From Halorussus litoreus (lineage in GTDB: Archaea; Halobacteriota; Halobacteria; Halobacteriales; Haladaptataceae), in the NCBI RefSeq assembly GCF_003382685.1, contig NZ_KZ859513.1:24274-88273 (forward strand): a stretch of 64,000 bases of DNA, read 5' to 3'. This document shows, in pieces, positions 32,751-41,973 of the stretch. Positions within the stretch are counted from its first letter, which is position 1. Every line of letters starts with the position of its first letter. Position numbers and translations under genes: made by a program. A model generated the notes under the pieces. That model worked only from the letters and a program-made list of their open reading frames with translations, did no database searches and was not told where the DNA came from.

Positions 32751-33509
32751 ATGAGCGTCAGCTTCGACTTCGGCGACTCGGTCGCACTGGTCACGGGCGC
32801 GAGCGGCGCGCTCGGGAGCGCAATCTGTGAGGCGTTCGCGGACGCGGGCGCGACCGTGGCGGCGGCGGACGTGCGCGCGCCCGACGACGAGGACGCCCAG
32901 CTCGACACCGACCGCGAGGCCATCCACTTCTACGAGGGCGACTTCACCGACGAGGAGTCGGTCGAGGGGGTCGTCTCGGAGATCGTCACGGACCACGGGA
33001 CTATCGACTACCTCGCGAACGTCGCGGGGACGTGGCGGGGCGGCACGCCTATCGCGGAGACCGACGCCGAGACGTTCGACTTCCTGTTCGACGTGAACCT
33101 CAAGACCACGTTCCTCGCGAGCAAGCACGCCCTCCCGCATCTCCGCGAAACCGGGAGCGAGGAACCCGGGAGCGAAGAAGATGAAGCCGTTGGGGAGCAG
33201 GGAGCCATCGTCTCGGTCTCGGCCCGCTCCTCGCTGGAGGGCGGCGAAGGCGACGGTCCCTACCGCGCTTCGAAGGCGGGCGTGCGCCTGCTGACCGAGA
33301 GCATCGCCGAGGAGGAAACGGGCGAGGTTCGGGCCAACGCGGTGATGCCGAGCGTCATCGACACGCCAGCGAACCGCGAGATGATGCCCGACTCCGACCA
33401 CGACACGTGGGTAAAGCCCGCCGAGATCGCCGAGACGATACTGGTCCTCTGCTCGGACGCCACAAGGGTCACCAGCGGCGCGGCGGTCCCCGTCTACGGC
33501 GAGGCCTGA
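32751..33509 (+). CDS. SDR-family oxidoreductase
   Basis: A 252-residue short-chain dehydrogenase/reductase. The cofactor motif is LVTGASGALGSAICEAF near residue 12, followed by AGDFT-type acidic positions, LANVAGTW (NAG-like motif) near 85, catalytic Ser in IVSVSARSS and the YXXXK pair in PYRASKAG near 170. The C-terminal AVMPSVIDTPANREM is typical. It is a cytosolic NAD(P)-dependent oxidoreductase of unknown substrate. A short EPGSEEDEA insert before the catalytic Ser looks like a local duplication. Confidence 0.85.
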   Translation: MSVSFDFGDSVALVTGASGALGSAICEAFADAGATVAAADVRAPDDEDAQLDTDREAIHFYEGDFTDEESVEGVVSEIVTDHGTIDYLANVAGTWRGGTPIAETDAETFDFLFDVNLKTTFLASKHALPHLRETGSEEPGSEEDEAVGEQGAIVSVSARSSLEGGEGDGPYRASKAGVRLLTESIAEEETGEVRANAVMPSVIDTPANREMMPDSDHDTWVKPAEIAETILVLCSDATRVTSGAAVPVYGEA

Positions 33510-33594
33510 CGACCGTCCATATTCGCCGTCATCCGCGGGGGGAACCGATCGAAACCCTGGCAATAATCGCGCCGCGGCGTTCGAACCCGACCCC

Positions 33595-33602
33595 TTTTTA
33601 TG
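33595..33602 (+). promoter_or_regulatory. TATA-like box for the first NSS transporter
   Basis: CTTTTTATG lies 27-34 nt before the ATG at 33629 in an otherwise GC-rich gap. Confidence 0.5.
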
Positions 33603-33628
33603 TGTAAATTCGATAGTCACCGTCACAC

Positions 33629-34969
33629 ATGACACGAGAGACGTGGGCGACGAGGGTGGGGTTCATCCTCGCCGCCGTCGGTAGCGCGGTCGGCCTCGGA
33701 AACATCTGGCAGTTCCCGTTCAAGACGGCGACGAACGGGGGTTCGGCGTTCGTGTTCGTCTACCTCCTCGCCGCGGTGCTCATCGGCCTCCCGGCGATTC
33801 TGGCCGAGTTCGTGATCGGTCGCCGGGCCAAGCGCAACGCCATCGAGGCGTTCGGCCGGCTGAATCGTCCGGCGTGGACCATCGTGGGCGCGCTCGGCCT
33901 GTTCACCGGGATGTGGATCCTGTCGTACTACAGCGTGGTCGGCGGGTGGGTCATCCGGTACGTGTTCGGGAGCGCCACGGGCGCGTACTTCGGGGACCCC
34001 GGTACCTACTTCGAGACCGTCTCGATGGGCCTCGAAGCGGTCGGGCTCCACGGCGTCTTCATGCTGCTGACGGCGGGGATCGTCGCGTTCGGTATCGAGG
34101 ACGGCATCGAGCGCGCGACCAAGCTGATGGTGCCCAGCATCGTCGCCATCCTGCTCGCGCTCGCGGTGTACGCCGCCACCCTCCCCGGCGCGACTGACGC
34201 GTACGCCTACTACCTCAACCCCGACTTCGAGTACCTGTTCGCCAACCTCGGCGACGTGGTCCCGTTCGCGGTGAGCCAGGCGTTCTTCTCGCTGTCGCTC
34301 GGGATGGGCGCGATGATCACCTACTCGTCGTACATCGGCGGCGACGAGAGCCTCCCGACCGACGGCGGGACCATCGTCGTGCTGAACACGCTGGTCGGCC
34401 TGCTCGCCGGGTTCGTCGTGCTCCCGCTGCTGTTCGCCCAGCAGGGCGGCATCTCGGAGACGGCGGCCGGCGGCGGCCCCGGCGCGCTGTTCGTCGCGGT
34501 CGCGTCGGCGTTCGCCGACCTCGGGATGGCGGGCCGGGCGGCCGGCGTGGTGTTCTTCCTCGTGGTGCTCGTCGCCGCGCTGTCGTCGGCCATCAGCCTG
34601 CTCGAAGTCGTCACCTCCTACGTGGTGGACAAGTACGGCGTCGACAGGAGGGTCACGGCGTTCGGCTTCGGTGCGGCGCTGTTCGCGCTCGGCACGCTCT
34701 CGGCCGGCGACACCGCGTGGCTCGGCTGGTTCGACACCGTCGCGTACAAGTTCCTCCTGCCGGTGTCGGTCCTGCTCGGCGTCTTCTTCGCCGGCTGGGT
34801 GCTCGGCCCGGTCGCGGTCGAAGAACTCCGGAAGGGGACCGGCGGGCTCCCGCAGGTGGGTCCCGCGTGGCTCTGGGCGCTCCGGACCTTCGTCCTGCTC
34901 GCCGTGGTGGCGACGCTCCTGCTGGGCGTGAACACGCTCTACGAGATGCCGGCGATTCCGGCGTTCTGA
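33629..34969 (+). CDS. Neurotransmitter:sodium symporter (NSS/SNF) family transporter
   Basis: A 446-residue membrane protein with about 11-12 hydrophobic helices. The NSS signature is at the N-terminus (GFILAAVGSAVGLGNIWQFP, then FKTATNGGSAFVFVYLL), with the unwound TM1 Na+/substrate site GSAVGLGN. A later GMGAMITYSSYIG block and SSAISLLEVVTSYVVD match TM6 and TM8. Prokaryotic members import amino acids or similar amines with Na+, which suits a salt-rich habitat; the substrate is unknown. A close paralogue follows 168 nt downstream on the same strand. Confidence 0.92.
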   Translation: MTRETWATRVGFILAAVGSAVGLGNIWQFPFKTATNGGSAFVFVYLLAAVLIGLPAILAEFVIGRRAKRNAIEAFGRLNRPAWTIVGALGLFTGMWILSYYSVVGGWVIRYVFGSATGAYFGDPGTYFETVSMGLEAVGLHGVFMLLTAGIVAFGIEDGIERATKLMVPSIVAILLALAVYAATLPGATDAYAYYLNPDFEYLFANLGDVVPFAVSQAFFSLSLGMGAMITYSSYIGGDESLPTDGGTIVVLNTLVGLLAGFVVLPLLFAQQGGISETAAGGGPGALFVAVASAFADLGMAGRAAGVVFFLVVLVAALSSAISLLEVVTSYVVDKYGVDRRVTAFGFGAALFALGTLSAGDTAWLGWFDTVAYKFLLPVSVLLGVFFAGWVLGPVAVEELRKGTGGLPQVGPAWLWALRTFVLLAVVATLLLGVNTLYEMPAIPAF

Positions 34970-35137
34970 GGACGGCCACTCGTTCTCGTCGAATCGATTG
35001 GGTCGTTTTCATCGTTCGATTGCGTCGAGACCACCGAATCGATAACGGTCGTTCAGCCACGTTCGACCGTGTTCTTCGGCGGTTGACGGTTCCTCGGTTC
35101 GAAACTCTCTTTGGGACGGGTTGGCGACTGTCTCGGA

Positions 35138-36481
35138 ATGACACGCGAATCGTGGGCGACGCGGCTGGGCTTTATTCTCGCCGCGGTCGGGAGTGCGGTC
35201 GGGTTGGGTAATCTGTGGCGGTTTCCGTGGATGACGGCCGAGAACGGCGGGAGCGCGTTTCTGGTCGTCTACCTCGCCATCATCCTGCTGATCGGCGTGC
35301 CCGGGCTGCTCGCGGAGTTCGTCATCGGGCGGCGCTCCCAGCGCAACCCCGCGGGCGCGCTCTACCGGCTGTCCGACGGGTCGAAGTCGTGGGGCGCGGT
35401 CGGCCTGTTCGGCGTGGTGACCGGCGTCGTCCTGCTGTCGTTCTACAGCGTCGTCGGCGGGTGGATCCTCAGATACTTCCTCGCCAGCTTCACCGGGTCG
35501 TACTTCGGATCGGCGGGGCCGTACTTCGAGGCCATCGGCTTCGGCCTCCCGGCGGTCGGGTTCCACGTCGCGTTCCTCGCGCTCACTGCGCTGGTCGTGG
35601 TCGGCGGCGTCCGAGACGGCATCGAGACGGCGACGCGCGTGATGATGCCCGCCATCGTGGTCTTGCTGCTCGCGCTCGCGGGCTGGGCGGTCACGCGGCC
35701 GGGCGCGGGCGCGGGCCTGGCGTTCTACCTAGAATTCGACGCGGCGTACCTCCGGGCGAACGTCCTCGACGTGGTCGGAGCCGCGGCGGGACAGGCGCTG
35801 TTCACCCTCTCGCTGGGCGTCGGCACGATGATCACCTACGCCTCGTATCTCGGCGACGACCACAACCTCGCGTTCGACGGGAGCGCTATCGCGATGCTCA
35901 ACACCGGCGTCGGCGTCCTCGCGGGGCTGGTGGTGTTCCCGCTCCTGTTCGCGACCGTCGGCGAGCTGACTGGACCCGCCGCGCAGGGCGGCGGACCGGG
36001 CGCGCTGTTCGTCAGCCTCGCGGGCGCGTTCTCGCAGGTCCCCTTCGGCCGGGTGCTCGCGGTGCTGTTCTTCGGCGTGGTCGCGCTCGCCGCGCTGTCG
36101 TCCTCGATCAGTATGCTGGAGATTCCGGTCGCGTATCTGGTCGACGAGCACGGGTTCGAGCGCCGGACCGCTACCGGCGCGCTCGCCGGGCTGGTGCTGT
36201 TCACCGGGAGCGCGAACGCGCTCGCGCCGGGGCTGTTCACCTTCGTTTCCGGCCCGCTCGTCGACCTGATGCTGACCGCGGGGCTGACGGGGTTCCTGCT
36301 GTTCGCGGGCTGGGTGCTCGGCCCGGACGCGCTCGCGGAGTTCTCGACCGGCGCAGGCCGTCGCGTCCGGTCGGTCGGCCCCGCGTGGCTCTGGTCGGTC
36401 CGGACCGTCCTGCCGCTGTTCCTGCTGGCGACCCTGCTCGCCAACCTGCTCGCGCTGGCGGGCGTGACCCTCTGGAGCTGA
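35138..36481 (+). CDS. NSS/SNF family transporter, second copy
   Basis: A 447-residue paralogue of the preceding transporter, with MTRESWATRLGFILAAVGSA then GLGNLWRFPWMTAENGGSAF and GVGTMITYASYLGDD. It starts at the ATG at 35138. The two copies differ most in their last 100 residues. Tandem duplication followed by divergence, perhaps toward different amino acids, is likely. Confidence 0.92.
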   Translation: MTRESWATRLGFILAAVGSAVGLGNLWRFPWMTAENGGSAFLVVYLAIILLIGVPGLLAEFVIGRRSQRNPAGALYRLSDGSKSWGAVGLFGVVTGVVLLSFYSVVGGWILRYFLASFTGSYFGSAGPYFEAIGFGLPAVGFHVAFLALTALVVVGGVRDGIETATRVMMPAIVVLLLALAGWAVTRPGAGAGLAFYLEFDAAYLRANVLDVVGAAAGQALFTLSLGVGTMITYASYLGDDHNLAFDGSAIAMLNTGVGVLAGLVVFPLLFATVGELTGPAAQGGGPGALFVSLAGAFSQVPFGRVLAVLFFGVVALAALSSSISMLEIPVAYLVDEHGFERRTATGALAGLVLFTGSANALAPGLFTFVSGPLVDLMLTAGLTGFLLFAGWVLGPDALAEFSTGAGRRVRSVGPAWLWSVRTVLPLFLLATLLANLLALAGVTLWS

Positions 36482-36611
36482 GAAGCGTCGCACCGACGTG
36501 ACTTGGCGACCGCCTTCTGTCCCCGCTATCGAGGGCCCCAGCCCCGCCGGGACCCCTTTTAGCAACGTTTTTCCGGCGCGTGGTCCTCAACTCGCCCAAT
36601 GAGTAGCTATC

Positions 36612-36620
36612 GGAGGGATC
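36612..36620 (+). promoter_or_regulatory. Shine-Dalgarno-like site before pccB
   Basis: CGGAGGGAT lies 8-16 nt before the ATG at 36628. Most genes here lack such a site. A 10-codon mini reading frame (36599-36631, ATG AGT AGC ... TGA) spans it and ends overlapping the pccB start, so the site is suited to reinitiation. Confidence 0.4.
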
Positions 36621-36627
36621 ACCGACG

Positions 36628-38178
36628 ATGACGATGGACGACAAGATCGAGGAACTCCGAAAATTGCGCGAAGAGGCGCTGAAAGGCGGCGGCGAAGAGC
36701 GCATCGAGGCCCAGCACGAGAAGGGCAAGATGACGGCGCGCGAGCGCATCGACTACTTCCTCGACGACGGGACGTTCAACGAGTTCGACCAGCTCAGGAC
36801 CCACCGGAGCCACAACTTCGGGATGGAGGAAACGCAGGTCAAGGGCGACGGCGTGGTCACGGGCTACGGCGAGGTCAACGGCCGGAAGACGTTCGTGTTC
36901 GCCCACGACTTCACCGTCTTCGGCGGGTCGCTCGGCGAGGTGTTCGCCGAGAAGGTCTGCAAGGTGATGGACAAGGCGATGGAGGTCGGCGCGCCAGTCA
37001 TCGGGCTGAACGACTCCGCGGGAGCCCGAATCCAGGAGGGCGTCGCGTCGCTCGCGGGCTACGCCGAGATCTTCCGCCGCAATACGGAAGCCAGCGGCGT
37101 CATCCCGCAGGTTTCGGCCATCATGGGCCCCTGTGCCGGCGGTGCGGTCTACTCGCCGGCCATCACGGACTTCGTGTTCATGGTCCAGGACACCAGCCAC
37201 ATGTTCATCACCGGCCCGGACGTGATCGAGACGGTGACGGGCGAGCAGGTGAGCTTCGAGGAGTTGGGCGGCGCGAAGACCCACGAGTCGACTTCCGGCG
37301 TGGCCCACTTCGCGGAAGAAAACGAGAAGCAGGCGCTCGACGACATCCGACGGCTCCTCTCGTACGTCCCGCAGAACAACGTCGAGGACCCGCCCAGAGT
37401 CGAGCCGTGGGACGACCCCGAGCGCCGCGACGAGGAACTGACGAATATCGTGCCCGACGAACCCCAGAAACCCTACGACATGACCCGCGTCATCGACGGC
37501 GTGGTCGACGAGGATTCGTTCTTCGAGGTCCAGCCGGGCTTCGCGAAGAACATCGTGGTCGGGTTCGCCCGCCTCGACGGCCGCTCGGTCGGCTTGGTCG
37601 CCAACCAGCCCCGAGTGAACGCGGGCACGCTCGACATCGAGTCCTCTCAGAAGGGTGCGCGGTTCGTCCGCTTCTGCGACTCGTTCAATATTCCCATCCT
37701 GACGTTCGTCGACGTGCCGGGGTTCATGCCCGGGACGGACCAGGAGCACGGCGGCATCATCCGCCACGGCGCGAAGCTACTCTATGCGTACTCCGAGGCC
37801 ACCGTCCCGCTGATGACGGTCATCACCCGGAAGGCGTACGGCGGGGCGTACGACGTGATGGCCTCCAAGCACATCGGCGCGGACGTGAACTACGCGTGGC
37901 CGACCGCCGAGATCGCGGTGATGGGCCCGCAGGGCGCGGTCAACATCCTCTACGACGACGAACTCGACGCCGCCGAGGACACCGAGGCCCGCCGCGAGGA
38001 GCTCATCGAGGAGTACCGCGAGGAGTTCGCCAACCCGTACACCGCCGCGGACCGCGGGTTCGTCGACGACGTGCTCGAACCGCAGGACACCCGACCGCGA
38101 CTCATCGACGATCTGGAGATGCTGGCGAGCAAGCGCGACGAACAGCCCGACAAGAAGCACGGCAATATCCCGCTCTGA
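36628..38178 (+). CDS. pccB: Acyl-CoA carboxylase, carboxyltransferase (beta) subunit
   Basis: A 516-residue carboxyltransferase starting [20 protein letters not shown]. Crotonase-fold landmarks are [23 protein letters not shown] near residue 130 (first oxyanion hole region), [13 protein letters not shown] near 165, [24 protein letters not shown] (shortened: [15 protein letters not shown]) near 368, and [13 protein letters not shown] near 405. With the biotin subunit it carboxylates propionyl-CoA, and possibly acetyl-CoA, feeding methylmalonyl-CoA or the haloarchaeal propionate and polyhydroxyalkanoate routes. The biotin-carboxylase subunit gene is not in the window. The next small gene is its PccX partner. 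Confidence 0.92.
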   Translation: MTMDDKIEELRKLREEALKGGGEERIEAQHEKGKMTARERIDYFLDDGTFNEFDQLRTHRSHNFGMEETQVKGDGVVTGYGEVNGRKTFVFAHDFTVFGGSLGEVFAEKVCKVMDKAMEVGAPVIGLNDSAGARIQEGVASLAGYAEIFRRNTEASGVIPQVSAIMGPCAGGAVYSPAITDFVFMVQDTSHMFITGPDVIETVTGEQVSFEELGGAKTHESTSGVAHFAEENEKQALDDIRRLLSYVPQNNVEDPPRVEPWDDPERRDEELTNIVPDEPQKPYDMTRVIDGVVDEDSFFEVQPGFAKNIVVGFARLDGRSVGLVANQPRVNAGTLDIESSQKGARFVRFCDSFNIPILTFVDVPGFMPGTDQEHGGIIRHGAKLLYAYSEATVPLMTVITRKAYGGAYDVMASKHIGADVNYAWPTAEIAVMGPQGAVNILYDDELDAAEDTEARREELIEEYREEFANPYTAADRGFVDDVLEPQDTRPRLIDDLEMLASKRDEQPDKKHGNIPL

Positions 38179-38183
38179 GACGC

Positions 38184-38486
38184 ATGGCGGGCCAACACGC
38201 CGACGAGAGCGAGGAAAGCGAGGAATCCGACGCGGACCTCCGGATTCCCGACGACGCGACCGACGAGGAGGCCGCAGCCATCGCGGCGGCCGTGGGCGCG
38301 CACCTCCGCTCGCAGGCCGCGGCTGCGGCGGCCGCGGCAGAGGGCGACGACGCCGAGGAGACGTGGCAGGGCGAACGCTGGTCGTTCGCCGGTCGCCTGC
38401 GGGGCTTGCAGGGGCGCGCCGGTCGCGTCCCGACCGGCGCGCCCACCGACGCGTGGGCGGCCTCGGGGCGGACGGATCGGTTCTGA
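38184..38486 (+). CDS. pccX: PccX-like small carboxylase subunit
   Basis: A 100-residue protein 5 nt after pccB. An acidic start ([18 protein letters not shown]) is followed by a helical Ala-rich part ([21 protein letters not shown]) and a [12 protein letters not shown] motif. This matches the acyl-CoA carboxylase epsilon-like/PccX type known in Haloferax mediterranei, where a small third subunit is needed for propionyl-CoA carboxylase activity. Homology is judged from layout and motif, not a search. Confidence 0.78.
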   Translation: MAGQHADESEESEESDADLRIPDDATDEEAAAIAAAVGAHLRSQAAAAAAAAEGDDAEETWQGERWSFAGRLRGLQGRAGRVPTGAPTDAWAASGRTDRF

Positions 38487-38549
38487 ACGCGGCAGACCCA
38501 CCGGTTCTGAACGCGGCGGATCGACTGATTCTGCTGCGGTTCGCCGCCG

Positions 38550-40013
38550 CTAACGCATCTTCTTTCGCACTCGCACCTCGACCGCGCCGGGGTCGAGCGT
38601 CAGCCCCATCGAGAGGTCGAGGTCGTCGGTGACGCGCTCGAACTCGACGCGACGGGCCAGCGTCGCAAGTACGAGCTGTAACTCGGTCATCGCGAACCGC
38701 ATCCCGAGGCAGTGGCGCGGGCCGCCGCCGAACGGGAAGTAGGCGTACTCGGGGCGGTCGGAGGCGTTCTCCTCTTGCCACCGCTCCGGCCGGAACTCGT
38801 CGGGGGCCACCCACCAGCACTCGTCGCGCTGGATCTCGTACGTGGCGATCTGGAGGGTGGTGTCCGGCGGAATCCGGTAGTCGTCGACGAGGACTTCGTC
38901 CTTCGGCTGGCGATACAGCGCGTACACCGGCGGGTAGAGCCGAAGCGCCTCCTTTGTGACTTGCTCGGTGTAGTCGAGTTGGGACACGTCAGCGAACGAA
39001 GGGTCCCGACCGCCCAGCACCCTGTCGATTTCCGCGTCGAGCCGCCGGCGAACGTCGGGGTGTCCGGCGAGCAGCCAGCAGGCGTAGGTGAGCGCGGTCG
39101 AGGTGGTCTCGTGGCCCGCGAACAGGAAGGTCACGAGTTGGTCGCGGACCACCTCGGCGTTCATCCCCGTCTCCTCGTTTCCGATTCCCGTTCCCTCGGC
39201 CTCTGCGGCGGCGACGAGTAGCGAGAGCAGGTCGTCGCGGTCGGGGTCCACCTCGGCGGCTTCGTCCCGGCGCTCGGCCATCAGGTCGTCCACGAGGTCG
39301 TCGAGGCCCGCCATCGCCGCCTCGTAGCGACGCTCGGTCCGACTCGGAGCCCACTCCGGCAGGAACGATAGCAGGCCGAATCGGTCCATGATCGCGCCGA
39401 TGGCCTCGGTCGCATCGCGGACGACCGCGCCGCGCTGGGCGTCGAGATCGAGGTCGAACAGCGCTCGCGTCAGAATGTGGAGCGTCAGCCCCGCGAAGGC
39501 GTCGCCGAGTTCGACCGCCTCGCCGTCGGCCCAGTCGTCGGCCCTCGCGGCCGTGGCGGCGACCATCTCGGCGGCGTAGCTCTCGATGCGGTCGGGGGTG
39601 AACGCCGACTGGAGCGCGGTGCGCTGGCGACGCCATCGCTCGCCCTCCGTGAAGGCGACCCCCTGCGGCGCGAGGAGGTCGCCGAACGCCTGCTCGAAGT
39701 CGCCCTTCACGAAGGCATCGTTCTCCGAGACCAGCACCGTCTCGACGATACGTGGGTCGAACACCGCGACGAACTCCTCTCCGAACGCGCCGTACGAGAC
39801 GAGGTCGCCGTAGGACGCCAGTTCGTCGGTGAAGCCCAGCGGGTCGCGCGAGGCCGCCACGGTCGAGTCGACGACCGGGAAGCCTGATGGGCCGGGCGGC
39901 TTGGGAGACCGTGCAGTGGCCGGCGCTACGTCCGCCGACTTCGCGTCCGCCGACCTCGCGTCCGCCGACTCCTTTCGACCATCCTCGCGTTCCGGGTGGC
40001 TCCGTCGGGTCAT
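38550..40013 (-). CDS. Cytochrome P450
   Basis: A 487-residue P450. The I-helix oxygen-binding motif AGHETTSTALTYA is near residue 285, the ExxR helix is KEALRLYPPVYALYRQP near 343, and the heme-ligand loop is FPFGGGPRHCLGMRFAM near 420, with the axial cysteine. It oxidises an unknown hydrophobic substrate. The first 35 residues are hydrophilic and include SAD-AR/AK repeats coded by three 15-bp direct repeats (about 39925-39975). There is no membrane anchor. The start is the ATG at 40013; an HTH_10 regulator is divergent, 76 nt away. Confidence 0.92.
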   Translation of the reverse strand: MTRRSHPEREDGRKESADARSADAKSADVAPATARSPKPPGPSGFPVVDSTVAASRDPLGFTDELASYGDLVSYGAFGEEFVAVFDPRIVETVLVSENDAFVKGDFEQAFGDLLAPQGVAFTEGERWRRQRTALQSAFTPDRIESYAAEMVAATAARADDWADGEAVELGDAFAGLTLHILTRALFDLDLDAQRGAVVRDATEAIGAIMDRFGLLSFLPEWAPSRTERRYEAAMAGLDDLVDDLMAERRDEAAEVDPDRDDLLSLLVAAAEAEGTGIGNEETGMNAEVVRDQLVTFLFAGHETTSTALTYACWLLAGHPDVRRRLDAEIDRVLGGRDPSFADVSQLDYTEQVTKEALRLYPPVYALYRQPKDEVLVDDYRIPPDTTLQIATYEIQRDECWWVAPDEFRPERWQEENASDRPEYAYFPFGGGPRHCLGMRFAMTELQLVLATLARRVEFERVTDDLDLSMGLTLDPGAVEVRVRKKMR

Positions 40014-40065
40014 ATCTACCTCTCGGGCCGCAAGCCGCCTCCCGGTTGCCGCGAAGCAGTTGGCC

Positions 40066-40073
40066 TTTTTATA
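40066..40073 (+). promoter_or_regulatory. TATA-like box for the HTH_10 regulator
   Basis: TTTTTATATC just upstream of the GTG start, in the short divergent gap shared with the P450 gene. The spacing fits either the GTG at 40090 or the next GTG at 40096. Confidence 0.45.
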
Positions 40074-40089
40074 TCGGGGGCCGGTAATC

Positions 40090-40752
40090 GTGGACGTGAA
40101 ATCGCTCGACGTGACCATCCGACTGCCGCCGGAGCTGCGACTGTCGGTGCCCGAAGCGGACGCGCCCGGCGACGACTTCGTGCGCGAGGAGTTGCTGTCC
40201 TGGCACGCCCACGACGATGGCGTCGTCTACTTTCTCTCGCTGGTGGTCGGCGATCCAGAGGCCATCCGGTCGGTTCTCGGAGCTGTCGATGCGGTCCGGT
40301 CGTTCGACCTCACGCGGGTCGACGACGACACCTGCTACGTCCACGTCGAGATGGACGTCCGGCCCGGCGACCGCGCGTGGCTGACCGCGCTCGACGGCCG
40401 GGAGATCGTGGTCGTCCCGCCGGTCGTGTTCGGGCCCGACGGCGAAATCGCGCTGACGGTGCTGGGCGACCCCGAGGAACTTCGACAGGTCGTCGCGGAC
40501 TTCCCCGAGGACATCGAGGTAGCGGTCGACCGCGTGGGCGAGCACCGCCACCTCGCGGGCTCGCTGGCCGGTCGGCTCACGGCCCGTCAGTTCGAGGCCG
40601 TCGAGGTCGCCCGCGAGCTGGGCTACTACGAGGTGCCCCGCGAGACGGAACTGGCCGCGGTCGCGGCCGAACTCGACTGCACCGAGAGCACGGCGTCCGC
40701 GCTCCTCCGGAAGGCCGAGCGCGCGCTCGTGGACGCGGCGCTGGTCCGGTGA
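40090..40752 (+). CDS. HTH_10 (Bat-type) transcriptional regulator
   Basis: A 220-residue regulator. Residues 1-150 form a two-part sensor-like region (VKSLDVTIRLPPELRLSVPE, VVGDPEAIRSVL). The C-terminal HTH_10 domain is clear: LTARQFEAVEVARELGYYEV near 163, followed by ELDCTESTASALLRKAERALV. HTH_10 proteins of the Bat family control transcription in haloarchaea. It starts with GTG at 40090 or 40096. Being divergent from the P450 gene, it may control it; this is inferred from arrangement only. Confidence 0.85.
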   Translation: MDVKSLDVTIRLPPELRLSVPEADAPGDDFVREELLSWHAHDDGVVYFLSLVVGDPEAIRSVLGAVDAVRSFDLTRVDDDTCYVHVEMDVRPGDRAWLTALDGREIVVVPPVVFGPDGEIALTVLGDPEELRQVVADFPEDIEVAVDRVGEHRHLAGSLAGRLTARQFEAVEVARELGYYEVPRETELAAVAAELDCTESTASALLRKAERALVDAALVR

Positions 40753-40807
40753 TGACGGCGAATCGGACTGTCCGCACTCGTGACTACCGTAGCGCACGAC
40801 GAGCAAC

Positions 40808-41356
40808 TTATTCTGACTCCCCGCTGCCCATCGGCTCGGCAGGAACGCCGGCCACCGTCGCGCCCGGCGGCACGTCCTGAGTCACCAGCGAGTTGGCGGC
40901 CACGCTCGCGCCAGCGCCGACCTCGACGCCCGGCAGGAGTATCGCGCCCGCGCCGATCATCGCCTCCTCGCCGACGACCACCTCGCCTGTCCGATACTCG
41001 TCCTGCAGGAACTCGTGGCAGAGGATGGTGGCGTCGTAGCCGATTATCGCGTGGTCCTCGACCGTGACGAGCTCCGGCCAGAACACGTCAGGGGTCGACT
41101 CCAGTCCCCACGAGACGCCTTCGCCGACGGTCACGCCGATCGAGCGCAGGAGGAGATTCTTGAGCGCGAGGCTGGGCGAGACGCGCGCCAGCACGATGAC
41201 CACGTAGTTGAGCGCGACCCGGAGCGGATGCTTGGCGCTGGGCCACGACCGGAGCGAGTTGCCCGGCCCCGGCGTAGCGTGGTGCGCGATGCGGTCGTGG
41301 CGTCGCGCGACGGCGTCGTCGGTCCCGCCCGTCTCGTCCGCTGGCTCGTCGGTCAC
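40808..41356 (-). CDS. Hexapeptide-repeat acyltransferase (CysE/LacA/WbbJ type)
   Basis: A 182-residue left-handed beta-helix acetyltransferase. After an amphipathic N-terminal region (PLRVALNYVVIVLARVSPSL) come hexapeptide repeats (HAIIGYDATILCHEF, TGEVVVGEEAMIGAGAILLPGVEVGAGA written here in parts: VVVGEEAMIG and VGAGASVAANSLV) and the ending DVPPGATVAGVPAEPMG. It transfers acyl groups to a sugar or similar acceptor. It stands apart from the glycan loci, and its substrate is unknown. Confidence 0.82.
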   Translation of the reverse strand: MTDEPADETGGTDDAVARRHDRIAHHATPGPGNSLRSWPSAKHPLRVALNYVVIVLARVSPSLALKNLLLRSIGVTVGEGVSWGLESTPDVFWPELVTVEDHAIIGYDATILCHEFLQDEYRTGEVVVGEEAMIGAGAILLPGVEVGAGASVAANSLVTQDVPPGATVAGVPAEPMGSGESE

Positions 41357-41487
41357 GGTGGCACGTTCGGAGGGTTCGACCTTGAAAGTAGCTGGTCGGC
41401 TCGGAACTGCTCGAGACGACAGTTCTCGCGAGAGCCGGGGGAGTTCGCAGACGGCCGACTACGGACTTCTATCGGATCGAATCGCCG

Positions 41488-41835
41488 CTACGGTCCCTCT
41501 ATCACGTCGAAGTACGGCCCCAGCGCCTCGACTCGTCCCAGCAGTTCGACCTCGTTGGCCACCGGGTCGTACTCGACCACGTTCGCGTCGGCGAGTTTCG
41601 GCAGATGGCAGTGGTGGAGCGACGCCGCAGCGCGGTCGCGGCGGTCCTGGGACACTGCCGCAAGTGTCGCGTCGGCGTCGCGCGCGGCGATCTCCGCGGC
41701 GAGGTCGTCCAGCGCCATCGCGCCGTCGGACTCTCGGAGCGCCGACAGGGCCCGCCGGCGCGTGGCGTTGCCGAGCAGGTGAAACGCTCTGTCGGTCGAC
41801 AGCGACTCGACGGCGGCGTCGTCGGACTCGGGCAT
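41488..41835 (-). CDS. DUF7344 winged-helix protein
   Basis: A 115-residue protein with the DUF7344 pattern: FHLLGNATRRRALSALRES at residue 18, DRAAASLHHCHLPKLADAN near 66, and VVEYDPVANEVEL. It is the soluble counterpart of the membrane-linked regulator at 8929 and probably binds DNA. No operon partner is evident. Confidence 0.75.
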   Translation of the reverse strand: MPESDDAAVESLSTDRAFHLLGNATRRRALSALRESDGAMALDDLAAEIAARDADATLAAVSQDRRDRAAASLHHCHLPKLADANVVEYDPVANEVELLGRVEALGPYFDVIEGP

Positions 41836-41973
41836 GTCCGCGCCAACGACCAGTTGGGGGTTTGTTATTCGTCGCTTGGCGGGGCGAAGGCCTGGACTGA
41901 AGCTGCGTCAGTCATCGGCTGAAGGGGAGTCAGGCCGCGATTACTCCAAGACCGACCGTTCGCGGACTGCTTC

